Source of the DNA: Streptomyces sp. NBC_01485
GTDB lineage: Bacteria; Actinomycetota; Actinomycetes; Streptomycetales; Streptomycetaceae
NCBI RefSeq assembly: GCF_036227125.1
Contig: NZ_CP109435.1
Span: forward strand, 62,001 to 126,000
Length of the DNA stretch: 64,000 nt
Direction: 5' to 3'
Shown here: positions 8,859 to 17,605 of the stretch, in pieces
Numbering within the stretch: position 1 is the first letter of the stretch
Layout of the letters: each line of letters starts with the position of its first letter
Translations under genes and position numbers: made by a program
The notes under the pieces: generated by a model
Database searches by the model: none
What the model was told of the DNA's origin: nothing
The model's input: the letters and a program-made list of their open reading frames with translations, nothing else

Positions 8859-10337
8859 TCAGCTTCGGGTCAGGGTCTTGCGGAGTTGGTGCTTGAGCAC
8901 CTTTCCCATGACTCCCCGCGGGAGCGACTCGGCCAGTTGGAAGCGGACCGGCCGCTGGTGGGGTTCGAGCCGCCGGGTGACGAACTCCTGGACGGCGGGC
9001 AGGTCGTCGGGGCCGGCGAGGACCAGGACCGCCACGAGATCCTGGCCCGTCTTCCCGTCGGGGACCCCGACGACCGCGACCTGCTCGACACCCGGGCACT
9101 CGTACAGGGCCGCCTCCACATGGATCGTCGACACCAGCTTGCCGTCGACCGTGACGGCGTCCGAGATGCGGTCGAAGAGGTGGAGTTCGCCGTCCTCGTC
9201 CTGGTGGCCGAGATCGCGGGTGCGTGTCCACTCGTCCGTCAACTGCCCCTCGCGTTCGGCACCTTCCAGGAAGAGCCGTTTGGGAGCGGCACAGCGAAGC
9301 CAGATCTCACCGGTCTCGCCCGGCGTCACCGGATCTCCGTTCTCGTCGGCGACCAGCAGTTCGGAGCCCTTGACCGGGCGGCCGACGCAGAACGGGCGGG
9401 CCACGTCGAAGGTCGCGGCGATCACCGCGGGCACCGCCTCCCGTGCCGCGTACACGCTGGTGAGCTGTGCGTTGGGCATCATCCGCAGCAGCGCGGACGC
9501 GGTGGCCGGGGGGAGCGGGGCCGAGGCGGTGGCCAGGGTGTCCACGCAGGAGAGGTCGTGCCGTTCGTGGATCTTCGCGGCGACCATCTGGATACCGATC
9601 CACGGGGTGAACATGACCGACTTGATGCGGTATTGAGCGATCAGCTCGGCCATCCGCTCCACGTCGCCGACCGGGCACAGAACCAGCGTCGCCGGGTTGG
9701 TGAGAGCGATGGCCATGGTGGTGGCGCTCGACGTGGTGCCGAGCGGGATCGGTGCCAACAAGGGCTTGGGATCGCCGAGTTGGCGGAATCCCTCGGGACC
9801 ACGACCGAAGGTCAGGTTGCCGTGCGGTGTGCTGATCGCCTTGGCGGCACCGGTCGTTCCCGAGGTGTAGAGGATGTCAGCGAGGTCGTCCGGGCGGATG
9901 TCGGCCTTGACGGGCCGGCCGTCGTCGTCGGCCGCGAGGTCGTCGACGGTGGCGGTCCAGCCGGTGAATCCGGCCGGAGGCGGAACCTCGTGGCTGTGGA
10001 CGAGACCGGTGACCCCGCACTGAGCGATGCGGCGTGCCATTTCGGCCGGTTCGATCTCGTGGTGCATGTGAACGGCGGTCGCGCCGGCGGTGACGATGCC
10101 GAGGTAGGCGATCGCGTAGTCGATCCAGTCCAGACCGCCGAACAGCAGGGCGATCCGTTCACCGTGCCCGGTCCCCCGGGCGAGCAGACCACGGGCGACC
10201 GAGCTGGACCGTTGGTGCCATGCGTCGTACGTCAGTGTGCGATCACCGTTGACGTTCATCACGATCTGATCCGGATGGTTCTCGGCGCGCAGTCGGAGAA
10301 GGTCCGGAACGACGAGCGCGGGCGTGGTTTTACTCAT
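8859..10337 (-). CDS. AMP-dependent acyl-CoA synthetase/ligase (paralogue of 15423-16973)
   Basis: The 492-residue ANL-family enzyme carries YTSGTTGAAKA (the P-loop region), a TRDLGHQDEDG hinge and the C-terminal lysine in MGKVLKHQL. It shares whole blocks with the ligase at 15423-16973, for example PHGNLTFGRGP and PLGTTSSATT, so the two are paralogues. A GAGGGGT site precedes the ATG at 10337. The P450 gene follows directly. It could activate a carboxylate substrate of the P450 or of the assembly line, but no ACP partner lies next to it. The 190 bases downstream of the VOC gene and upstream of this one show nothing clear. Confidence 0.85.
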   Translation of the reverse strand: MSKTTPALVVPDLLRLRAENHPDQIVMNVNGDRTLTYDAWHQRSSSVARGLLARGTGHGERIALLFGGLDWIDYAIAYLGIVTAGATAVHMHHEIEPAEMARRIAQCGVTGLVHSHEVPPPAGFTGWTATVDDLAADDDGRPVKADIRPDDLADILYTSGTTGAAKAISTPHGNLTFGRGPEGFRQLGDPKPLLAPIPLGTTSSATTMAIALTNPATLVLCPVGDVERMAELIAQYRIKSVMFTPWIGIQMVAAKIHERHDLSCVDTLATASAPLPPATASALLRMMPNAQLTSVYAAREAVPAVIAATFDVARPFCVGRPVKGSELLVADENGDPVTPGETGEIWLRCAAPKRLFLEGAEREGQLTDEWTRTRDLGHQDEDGELHLFDRISDAVTVDGKLVSTIHVEAALYECPGVEQVAVVGVPDGKTGQDLVAVLVLAGPDDLPAVQEFVTRRLEPHQRPVRFQLAESLPRGVMGKVLKHQLRKTLTRS

Positions 10338-10528
10338 GCGTTACCCCTCGGCCCTGGATTGTCGGTGCCTGGCACGCTACTGCCCGGGACGCAGCCCCCG
10401 ACGTACAAGATTGAGCAGCGCACGCCAGCGGGATCAGAGCGGTCCGGAGCCGGGGAGGGCACGGGGCAGCCGGCCACTGCACGCTCGCTTCCGAGCTGCG
10501 GTGACCGGCTGGAGGAGGCAGGCTGCGG

Positions 10529-10894
10529 TCAGCCCGTGCTGATGCAGAAGGGGTGTCCCGCCGGGTCGAGGAAGACCCTCCAGCGCTCGCCGCCGGGCTG
10601 GTTGTCCGCCTTGGTCCCGCCGAGCTCCACCACCCACTTCTCGGCGGCGTCGAGGTCCTCGGCCTGGAAGTCGAGGTGGAACTGCTGCGGCACGCTCTGC
10701 TCCGGCCACTGCGGGGCACGGAAGTCCTCCACCCGCTGGAAGCCCATGGCCGGCCCGCCGTTGCCGTCGAGGCCTGCGAAGTCGTCCGTGTTGTACGAGA
10801 TCTTCAGGCCGGTGAGGTGCTGGTAGAACTCGGCGAGCTGCGGGGGGTTGGGACAGTCGAGCGTAACGCCGTAGTACTTGGTGAGACCGGGCAT
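10529..10894 (-). CDS. VOC (glyoxalase/bleomycin-resistance) family protein
   Basis: This single-unit VOC protein of 121 residues starts at the ATG at 10894, set by an AAAGGAG site 7 bases upstream. It has the beta-alpha-beta-beta-beta repeat pattern: an N-terminal GVTLDCPNP strand, LAEFYQHLTGL helix, FHLDFQAEDLDAAEKWV in the second half, and a closing LDPAGHPFCIS strand. Metal ligands typical of the fold (His in FHLDF, a C-terminal acid) are only partly clear. Members bind antibiotics or act on small molecules. A self-resistance role is possible, but this subgroup is common in Streptomyces genomes outside clusters. Confidence 0.8.
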   Translation of the reverse strand: MPGLTKYYGVTLDCPNPPQLAEFYQHLTGLKISYNTDDFAGLDGNGGPAMGFQRVEDFRAPQWPEQSVPQQFHLDFQAEDLDAAEKWVVELGGTKADNQPGGERWRVFLDPAGHPFCISTG

Positions 10895-11165
10895 ACAAGG
10901 GCTCCTTTGAACGCGGGCGCGCGGACCGGATATCCGTGCGCGGCGGTGAGGTGAACAACGCACATCGTGGGGCTGGATCCAGCCACCACAAGACCCTGGA
11001 AACTTCAAACGTGAAGCCAGGATGGACAGTTATGCCGGTGTCAGGCTAGGGGGAAAGAGCAGTCGGCGCCACTCCCATCGGATTCCTCGCACCCTGACAT
11101 GGCCGACACCCTTCGACTGCCCCGAATTTGTCCTGACCTACAACAGCATGTGGTTCACTGCTGAA

Positions 11166-11741
11166 ATGGCTGAAGAGTTGGAGATCTCGTCATTCGAATC
11201 CGCCGAGGCCTTCGAGGCCTGGCTCGACCGGCACCACGATTCCTCACCGGGAATCTGGCTGAAACTGAGGAAGAAGGTTCGAGGGGTCGTTGCCCTGGAC
11301 TACGCCCACGCCCTGGATGTCGCCCTCTGTTACGGCTGGATCGACGGGCAGAAGGGCAGGTTCGACGACGAGTACTGGCTGCAGCGGTTCACTCCCCGCA
11401 AGTCGAAGAGCAAGTGGTCCAAGATCAACCGCGACAAGGTGGCAGCCCTGACCGAACAGGGCCGGATGCGGCCTCCCGGGGTGGCCGAGGTCGAACGCGC
11501 CAAGGCGGACGGCCGTTGGGAGAGCGCGTACGCCGGGGCGAAGTCCGCCGAGGTGCCCGACGACCTGGCGGAGGCCCTCGCGGCGAACGCGGCCGCGGCC
11601 GCGTTCTTCAAGGAGCTCGACTCGCACAACCGCTACGCGATTCTGTACCGCGTCCAGGACGTCAAGAAGGCCGAGACCAGGGCCCGGCGGATCGAGAAGT
11701 ACGTGACGATGCTGGCCAGGAGCGAGAAGATCTACCCCTGA
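11166..11741 (+). CDS. YdeI/OmpD-associated family protein
   Basis: The start at ATG 11166 gives 191 residues, the usual length for the YdeI family; ATG 11148 is in frame and also possible, while earlier starts add sequence unlike the family. The protein has the family's EAWLDRHHDSSPGIWLKLRKK opening (helix, then Lys-rich strand), the CYGWIDGQKG core, QRFTPRKSKSKWS and a C-terminal RARRIEKYVTML helix. YdeI proteins are cytoplasmic and linked in enterobacteria to resistance to cationic peptides; the molecular role is not known. It has no visible tie to the cluster. The 271 bases before it, shared with the divergent VOC gene, must hold promoters, but none is distinct. Confidence 0.75.
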   Translation: MAEELEISSFESAEAFEAWLDRHHDSSPGIWLKLRKKVRGVVALDYAHALDVALCYGWIDGQKGRFDDEYWLQRFTPRKSKSKWSKINRDKVAALTEQGRMRPPGVAEVERAKADGRWESAYAGAKSAEVPDDLAEALAANAAAAAFFKELDSHNRYAILYRVQDVKKAETRARRIEKYVTMLARSEKIYP

Positions 11742-11751
11742 CCCGTCCGCC

Positions 11752-12939
11752 TCAGCGCTGCAGGAGGGCCAGCAGTTCAGGGGTGTAGAGCTCGGAGACC
11801 GGCCGGACTCCGGCCACGGTGTCGAAGTAGCGCTGGGTCAGGTCCGCACTGGTCGCGACCGCCCTGAGCAGGGCGAGGCGCTTGTCGCGGGCCTCGGCCT
11901 GGGCGACCAGCAGGGTGCCCTGGTAGCTGTCCGTCAGCTGCCCCTGGAGGTCCTCGGCGTACGACTTGAGGGCCTGGTCCAGCAGCGCCTCCTCGTGCAG
12001 ACCGGAACCGATCCGCTCGGTGAGCAACTCCGCCTGCTGGAAGGCGTCGCCGATACCGCGGGCCGTGATCGAGTCCTTGTGGTGGGCCGCGTCGCCGACC
12101 AGTGCCCAGCCCGGGCCGGAGGCCTGACGGAAGAAGTTCTGCTGATCGCCCGTGCCGCGCAGCCGCTCGGTCTGCTCGGCGCGCGCCATCTGCTCGTACA
12201 GGGCAGGGGCGTTGACCCGGACGCCCTCGCGGTAGTGGGCGGAGGCGTCCGCCCGCACCTCCTCGAAGCGACTCTGCGGAAAGTACGCCGAGATGAGTAC
12301 GGCGTCGTTGGTGGGGACGGCCGAGACCCAGCCCTGTCGGCCCTCGTACAGCTCGAAGTCCGTCTCGGGACCCTGCCAGAAGGTGTAATAGGCACAGGTC
12401 AAGCGCGGGTGCTCCAGCGTCTTCTCGGCGCCGACCAGTCCGGCCAGTGTCGAGCGCATGCCGTCCGCGCCGACCACCAGCCGGGCCCGCTCGACGATCT
12501 CCTTGCCGCCGGGGGCCGCGCAGCGCACGCCGGTCACCCGGCCGCCCTCCTCGAGCAGGCCGGAGACCGAGCAGTGGTCGCGGAACTCGACGCCGGCCGC
12601 CACGGCACCGTCCACCAGGATCTGGTCGAGGAGGTGCCGCCGGGGCGCGTACGCCTGCGAGACTGCGCCGATCGGGTTCGCGCAGCCTGCCAGCCGGACG
12701 TCGCCGAGCTCGTACACGACTCGGTCCAGGGGCGGGCAACCCGTCTCGCGAACCTTGTCGAGCAGGCCCCAGCCACTGAGCCTGGCCACGCCGGGCTGCT
12801 GGATGTAGAGGGTCGACAGCGTGTCCGCGGGGAAGGCCGCCCGGTCCAGCAGCAGCACCTTGTAACCCGTTCGGGCGAACAGCATGGCGGTCGGCGCACC
12901 TGCGCACCGAGCCCCGACGACAACGACGTCGTACTCCAC
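11752..12939 (-). CDS. FAD-dependent oxidoreductase (geranylgeranyl reductase/PHBH-like fold)
   Basis: GTG at 12939 (VEYDVVVVGARCAG) is the best start, with a GAGGTGG site upstream; this gives 395 residues. The N-terminal nucleotide-binding fold has an unusual GARCAGAPTA dinucleotide loop, and the second FAD motif is LVGDAAHHKDS. Between them lies a substrate domain of about 180 residues. Such group A flavoproteins hydroxylate, halogenate or reduce polyketides and other aromatics. The gene lies downstream of the TetR gene on the same strand and next to an exporter, so all three could be part of the cluster's tailoring and resistance set. The substrate is unknown. Confidence 0.8.
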   Translation of the reverse strand: MEYDVVVVGARCAGAPTAMLFARTGYKVLLLDRAAFPADTLSTLYIQQPGVARLSGWGLLDKVRETGCPPLDRVVYELGDVRLAGCANPIGAVSQAYAPRRHLLDQILVDGAVAAGVEFRDHCSVSGLLEEGGRVTGVRCAAPGGKEIVERARLVVGADGMRSTLAGLVGAEKTLEHPRLTCAYYTFWQGPETDFELYEGRQGWVSAVPTNDAVLISAYFPQSRFEEVRADASAHYREGVRVNAPALYEQMARAEQTERLRGTGDQQNFFRQASGPGWALVGDAAHHKDSITARGIGDAFQQAELLTERIGSGLHEEALLDQALKSYAEDLQGQLTDSYQGTLLVAQAEARDKRLALLRAVATSADLTQRYFDTVAGVRPVSELYTPELLALLQR

Positions 12940-13076
12940 TCCGAGCCACCTCACTGCGCGTGTGCGCCGGTCCGGGGCAGCGCGGAATTGCGCGTACCCG
13001 ACGGGGACCCACGCTAGGCAGATCGCGGCGCGGCAGCCGCACACTATTGAGCGTGCGGGCGGTCAGGGGCTGCCGG

Positions 13077-13682
13077 TCACGGCCGGATCAGGGGCAGGAT
13101 CAGGTCGTCCACCACGGCAACGAGCAGGTCGTGGGGCACTGGTGACGGATCGCCGAGGAAGCGCTGGACCAGCATGGCGGGCCCGATGCCGGCCACCAGG
13201 GGGCTCACCGATCCCTTGCGCACCTCTCCCCGGGCCACGCCTCGCTCCAGAATCCGCCGGAAGACGTCCTGTCGGGGAGCGAAGACCCGCTCGTCGACCA
13301 GCCGCATGAACGGCCGGTCCCGGTCGATTTCGGCCAGCAGGCTCTGCACCGCACGGCCGACCTGGGAGTTCAGCACGTCGGCCTTCTCCCGCAGCAGCTC
13401 GATCAGCTCCTCGCGGACGCTGTCGCGTTCGGGCAGCTCGTCCGGCGAGGGCAGCGCGTTGTCGAGGGCGTCGACGACGAGTTCCGCCTTGTTGGACCAA
13501 CGGCGGTAGATCGCGGCTTTGCTGGTGCGAGCCGTGGCGGCGACGGCGTCCATGGTGAGCCCGGCGTAGCCGACCGTTGCGAGCTGTTCGACGACGGCGT
13601 CGAAGATGGCCTGCTCGAGCACCTTGCCGCGGCGGCGGGACGGCGCGGCCGAACTGCCGGTGTGCAGAGCTTCAACGGCCAT
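13077..13682 (-). CDS. TetR-family transcriptional repressor
   Basis: The 201-residue protein has an N-terminal helix-turn-helix of TetR type (LTMDAVAATARTSKAAIYRRW) at about residues 40-65, followed by a helical ligand-binding domain ending in LVQRFLGDPSPV. It is divergently transcribed from the MFS exporter with 108 bases between them, the usual arrangement for a repressor that controls both genes and responds to the exported compound. The FAD oxidoreductase gene lies 137 bases downstream on the same strand. The start at 13682 is chosen over the longer frame because the protein pattern begins there. Confidence 0.9.
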   Translation of the reverse strand: MAVEALHTGSSAAPSRRRGKVLEQAIFDAVVEQLATVGYAGLTMDAVAATARTSKAAIYRRWSNKAELVVDALDNALPSPDELPERDSVREELIELLREKADVLNSQVGRAVQSLLAEIDRDRPFMRLVDERVFAPRQDVFRRILERGVARGEVRKGSVSPLVAGIGPAMLVQRFLGDPSPVPHDLLVAVVDDLILPLIRP

Positions 13683-13790
13683 GTGGTCTCCCGAGGAGGC
13701 TGAGAAGTGGAACCTTGCGCATCCCAATGCGACCGCGTACCTTCACACCCAAACTAGAGAACTAGACAGTACCCTAAGTGCGAGTCGAGG
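13683..13790. promoter_or_regulatory. Operator/promoter region between tetR and the MFS exporter
   Basis: The gap is AT-richer than the surrounding genes. CTAG at 13754-13757 and CTAG at 13762-13765 form a small palindrome with a four-base centre, and the same stretch reads as two direct ACTAGA copies. Its place a short distance before the exporter start suits a TetR operator. A clear -35/-10 pair could not be fixed. Confidence 0.45.
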
Positions 13791-15305
13791 ATGCCGATGA
13801 CCGAGCTCACAGCTGCCTCCGAAGCGCCGGCCGCACCACCCAGGTTAGGCCACCGCAGCGGCCTGACTCTGGCGGTGATCGCCGTTGCACAACTGATGGT
13901 CGTACTGGACGCGACCATCGTGAACGTCGCGTTGCCAAGGGTACAGACGTCTCTTGGCTTCTCCACCGAGAACCTGTCCTGGGTGATCAACGCCTACACC
14001 CTGACCTACGGCGGCCTGCTGCTGCTCGGCGGACGGATCGGTGACATCTTCGGCCGCCGACGCGCCTTCGCCGTCGGCGTGATGGTCTTCGGTGCCGCCT
14101 CGCTGCTCGGCGGACTGGCGCCGAGCAGCGGCTGGCTGCTGTTCGCCCGTGCCCTGCAGGGCACGGGAGCCGCCATCGTCTCTCCCGCGGTGCTGGCGCT
14201 GATCGCCACCAACTTCACCGAGGAGCGCGAACGCAACCGGGCCTTCGGGGTGTTCGCCGGAGTCTCGGGAGCCGGCGCCGCGATCGGCCTGCTGGCCGGT
14301 GGGCTGCTCACCCAGTACCTCGACTGGCGCTGGGTCTTCTTCGTCAACGTGCCGCTGGCCGTCGCGCTGGTACTCCTGGCCCCCCTGTTCCTGGCCGAGT
14401 CGGCACGCCGGCAGGGCCGGTTCGACGTCGCCGGAGCCATCACGTCGGCCGCCGGCATGACCGGACTGGTCTACGGCTTCATCCGGGTCTCCCAGCATGA
14501 CTGGAGCGACCTCTGGGCGCTCGCCTCGTTCGCGGCGGGAGTGGTCCTGCTGGTCTCGTTCGTGGTCATCGAGCGGACCACCGCCAACCCCATCGTGCCG
14601 CTGCGGATGTTCGCCAACCGCAACCGGGCCTCGATCTACGTCGTCGCACTGGCTCTCACCGGCGCCCTGGCGGGCCTGTTCTTCTTCCTGACCCTCTACA
14701 TGCAGAACGTGCTCGGCTACAGCCCGGTCGAGGCCGGACTCGCGTTCCTGCCCATCAGCCTCACCGTCATCGTGACCGTGGGGGTGACGTCCAAGCTGCT
14801 GGCCAGGTTCGGCCAGAAGATCCCGCTGGTGTCCGGTGTCCTGGTCAACGCGGCGGCGCTGTCCTGGCTGACCCGGCTGGACTCACAGAGCACGTACGCC
14901 GCTGGGCTGCTCGGCCCGATGCTGGTGTTCGGCATCGGCACCGGGATGATGTTCATGCCGCTGACGATGCTGGGCGTCTCCGACATCGACCAGGCCGACA
15001 CCGGCGCGGCCTCCGGTGTCCTCAACGCCACCCAGCAGGTGGGCGGCTCCCTCGGACTCTCGATCCTGGTCACCGTCTTCGGCTCGGCCACCCGGGGTGA
15101 GAGCGGCAGCCCCGCCGACGTGCTGACCTCAGGCGTCACGACGGCGTTCGGCGTGGCGGCGGCCTTCGCCCTCGGAGCGTTCGCCGTCGCCGTCACCGTG
15201 ATCCGGGCGCCCGCCGTGCCGATCACTGCGGTCATGCCCGGCGCTGCCGGGACGGCGCCCGACGCGGACGTCGCCGTCGCCAAGGACGCCCCAGGGCCGC
15301 GCTGA
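13791..15305 (+). CDS. MFS multidrug exporter, 14-TM DHA2 (EmrB/QacA) family
   Basis: The 504-residue membrane protein has about 14 hydrophobic segments. The first segment has the family motif LDATIVNVALPRVQ, and the loop after segment 2 has GGRIGDIFGRRRAF. It should expel the cluster product or another drug by proton antiport. ATG 13797 is an alternative start with a better-placed GAGG. Codon 19 is TTA (13845-13847), the rare leucine codon read only by the bldA tRNA in Streptomyces, so export may be tied to development. It ends just before a strong hairpin at 15356-15395. Confidence 0.9.
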   Translation: MPMTELTAASEAPAAPPRLGHRSGLTLAVIAVAQLMVVLDATIVNVALPRVQTSLGFSTENLSWVINAYTLTYGGLLLLGGRIGDIFGRRRAFAVGVMVFGAASLLGGLAPSSGWLLFARALQGTGAAIVSPAVLALIATNFTEERERNRAFGVFAGVSGAGAAIGLLAGGLLTQYLDWRWVFFVNVPLAVALVLLAPLFLAESARRQGRFDVAGAITSAAGMTGLVYGFIRVSQHDWSDLWALASFAAGVVLLVSFVVIERTTANPIVPLRMFANRNRASIYVVALALTGALAGLFFFLTLYMQNVLGYSPVEAGLAFLPISLTVIVTVGVTSKLLARFGQKIPLVSGVLVNAAALSWLTRLDSQSTYAAGLLGPMLVFGIGTGMMFMPLTMLGVSDIDQADTGAASGVLNATQQVGGSLGLSILVTVFGSATRGESGSPADVLTSGVTTAFGVAAAFALGAFAVAVTVIRAPAVPITAVMPGAAGTAPDADVAVAKDAPGPR

Positions 15306-15355
15306 ACCGCCGGCCCGGGGCCCGGACGCCCCGCGGACATCACCATGTGCACGCG

Positions 15356-15395
15356 GGCCCCTGGGTACCCCGCCCTTACGGGGTGCCCAGGGGCC
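15356..15395. terminator. Hairpin between convergent exporter and ligase genes
   Basis: Two 17-base arms (15356-15372 and 15379-15395) pair with a single G-T position around a six-base loop. The stem is very GC-rich and has no U-tract, which is usual in Streptomyces. It lies between two convergent genes and can act on both strands. Confidence 0.85.
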
Positions 15396-15422
15396 GCCTC
15401 CGAACCTTTCGGAGCTTTCGGA

Positions 15423-16973
15423 TCACGCCGGTGAAGTGCCCTGGGCCGCAGTCGGCGTGATCCGCGGCGACGGGCCCTGGTCCCGCCGCTTCTCCGCGAG
15501 TTCGGCCAGTTCCTCGCGCAGCACCCGTTTGAGCGGCTTTCCGGTGATACCGCGCGGCATGCGGTCCCTGACCAGAATCTCCGCGGGCACCTGTGAGGGC
15601 GGCAGCCGCTCCGCCAGGAAGCCGGGCAGCTCCTTCAGCGCCGCCGGATCCGTCATCACCACCACCGCGGTGGCCATGTCGTCGCCGTCGGGCCGCGCCA
15701 CGCCGACCAGGGCCGCCTCCGAGACGGCCGGGTGCTCGTACAGGGCACTTTCCACGGCCACGGAGGAGAGCAGCTCGCCGTTCACCCGCAGCACGTCGGC
15801 GCCGCGGTCGAAGAGATGGAGGTAGCCGTCCTGGTCGATGCTGCCGAGGTCACCGGTCCGGGTCCAGCCGTCGACCAGCGCGCCGGCGTCGCGCTCCGGG
15901 TCGAGGTAACGGCGACGGGGCGCCGCGGAGCGAAGCTGGATCTCGCCCACCTCGCCCGCCGGCAGCTCCGTACCGCTCTCGTCCGCCACCCGGACCCGGG
16001 AACCGGGAGCCGGCCGGCCGAGGGTCGCGGGGCGAGCCGGGTCGAAGGTGTTGACCACCACGGCCGGCACGGCCTCCGACTGCGAGTAGGCGGTGTTGAG
16101 TTCGGCCGCCGGGAACAGCTCCAGCAGGGCGCGGGAGAGCGCCGGCGCCAGCGGGGCCGAGGCGATCGCGACGCGCTCGACGCAGCGCAGGTCGTGGCGC
16201 TCGCCCAACCGGGCCGCCAGCATGCGCGTCGCGATCCACGGCGTGATCATGACCGAACCGGTACGGTGCCCGACGATCAGCTCGGCCATGCGCTCGACGT
16301 CGTCCACCGGGGCCAGCACGAGCGCGGACGGCGAGGTCACCGCGATGATCGCGACCGTGGTGGCACTGGAGGTGGTGCCCAAGGGCATCGGCGCCAGCAG
16401 AGGGGTGGGGTTCTCGAACTGCTGCAGACCCGCCGGCCCCCGGCCGAAGGTGAGGTTGCCGTGCGGGTTGGTGAACGCCTTGGCGGTCCCGGTGGTCCCA
16501 GAGGTGTAGAGGATGTCAGCGTTGTCCTGTGCGCCGACCGGCACATGGACAGGACTCTCGTCGCCGCTGTCCAGGTCCGCGACGGTGACGGTCCAGTCGG
16601 CGAGACCCTCGGGCGGGCGCAGCGCCTCCCCGTGGATGATGCCGCGCACCTCGCACTCCGTCAGCCGGCGCAGGATCTCCTGCCGCCCCAGCCGTTCGCT
16701 GAGATGGACGGCGGTGGCTCCGGAGCTCAGAACGGCCAGGTAGGCCACGGCGTAGTCGTTCCAGTCCATGCCGTCGAACAGGAGGCCGATTCGCTGCCCT
16801 CTGGTCACCCCTGCCGCCAGCAGGCCGTGCGCCGTACGATCGGTCCGGCGCTGCCAATGTCCGTAGCTCAGTCCGTCCACCCCGTCGATGTTCAGAGCCA
16901 CCGTTTCCGGGTGTCTGAGGGCGCGTTCCCGCAGCAGATCCGATACCAGCACCACCGTGCCGACTTCATCCAT
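15423..16973 (-). CDS. AMP-dependent acyl-CoA synthetase/ligase (paralogue of 8859-10337)
   Basis: The 516-residue ANL enzyme has YTSGTTGTAKA, a TGDLGSIDQDG hinge and the C-terminal lysine region ITGKPLKRVL. It matches the ligase at 8859-10337 along its whole length, including PHGNLTFGRGP and PLGTTSSATT, so one arose from the other by duplication. The two share an unusual LLFDGMDWNDYAVAYL-like block. Nothing shows its substrate, but a paired set of ligases around one cluster suggests two related acids or a specialised ACP. It is the last minus-strand gene before the convergent exporter. Confidence 0.85.
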   Translation of the reverse strand: MDEVGTVVLVSDLLRERALRHPETVALNIDGVDGLSYGHWQRRTDRTAHGLLAAGVTRGQRIGLLFDGMDWNDYAVAYLAVLSSGATAVHLSERLGRQEILRRLTECEVRGIIHGEALRPPEGLADWTVTVADLDSGDESPVHVPVGAQDNADILYTSGTTGTAKAFTNPHGNLTFGRGPAGLQQFENPTPLLAPMPLGTTSSATTVAIIAVTSPSALVLAPVDDVERMAELIVGHRTGSVMITPWIATRMLAARLGERHDLRCVERVAIASAPLAPALSRALLELFPAAELNTAYSQSEAVPAVVVNTFDPARPATLGRPAPGSRVRVADESGTELPAGEVGEIQLRSAAPRRRYLDPERDAGALVDGWTRTGDLGSIDQDGYLHLFDRGADVLRVNGELLSSVAVESALYEHPAVSEAALVGVARPDGDDMATAVVVMTDPAALKELPGFLAERLPPSQVPAEILVRDRMPRGITGKPLKRVLREELAELAEKRRDQGPSPRITPTAAQGTSPA

Positions 16974-17114
16974 TTCCCGGCTCCTTCACACAGACTGAAA
17001 TTCCACGCTACGAAGGCTTCACCGGGTTATCTGCTCAGAATTGCGCGGCCCTGCGGAACCGCCCGCGTTAGCCTCCTCAAAAGCTTCGATCCGAATCGAC
17101 CGAAGAGAGCCCGA

Positions 17115-17513
17115 ATGACTCAGCGTGCCAATTCCAGGTGGGAGACGGCTTCATGGGAGGAGTCGAACTACTTCGAGCCGGCGGACGGGCCGCCGCTCAT
17201 TCGAGTTGATGTGAAACGCGCCTTCCAAGGTGATGTCGAGGGTACGGGCGAGGCGATCCTGCTCTGCTGCCGGCCCGACGAGAAGTCGGCGGGTTATGTC
17301 GCGACGGAACACGTCGTGGCCACGCTGGCCGGCCGGTCCGGCACCTTCGTCGTGCAGCATGCGGCCTCCATGGGGGGCGACGATCCCCAGACGATCGGCT
17401 TCGTGGTGCCCAACTCCGGCACCGGCGGCCTGACCGGGCTGAGCGGATCGTGCTCCTTCGGCCACGACGAGGAAGGCAGCGCCTACTTCCGACTGGACTA
17501 CGACCTGCCGTGA
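17115..17513 (+). CDS. DUF3224-family protein
   Basis: The 132-residue protein begins at ATG 17115 after a GAAGAGAG site. It has the DUF3224 pattern: a strand with FQGDVEGTGEAILL, a middle AGYVATEHVVATLAGRSGTF, a His in VVQHAAS, and the closing VVPNSGTGGLTGLSGSC. The family is a small beta-barrel of the allene oxide cyclase-like type, function unknown. It is divergent from the ligase gene and separated from the synthase operon by a very strong hairpin, so a direct role in the pathway is doubtful. The 141 bases before it show no distinct promoter. Confidence 0.8.
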   Translation: MTQRANSRWETASWEESNYFEPADGPPLIRVDVKRAFQGDVEGTGEAILLCCRPDEKSAGYVATEHVVATLAGRSGTFVVQHAASMGGDDPQTIGFVVPNSGTGGLTGLSGSCSFGHDEEGSAYFRLDYDLP

Positions 17514-17528
17514 GCAGGCGTCACTCAC

Positions 17529-17577
17529 GCATGCCGGTGGCGCCACACCGTCGAGGGGTGTGGCGCCACCGGCATGC
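17529..17577. terminator. Strong bidirectional hairpin at the end of the synthase operon
   Basis: Arms at 17529-17549 and 17557-17577 are perfect 21-base inverted complements around a seven-base loop. It lies between the DUF3224 gene (plus) and the last gene of the minus-strand synthase operon, 28 bases past the stop at 17606. It probably ends transcription from both sides and marks the left edge of the synthase operon. Confidence 0.9.
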
Positions 17578-17605
17578 CACGCCTTCTCGGGGCAGGCGGG
17601 GCGGT

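Noticed and set aside
11022..11165. Longer N terminus of the YdeI-like protein
   Set aside because: The added sequence is rich in Arg/His/Pro and unlike the family; no ribosome site supports it.
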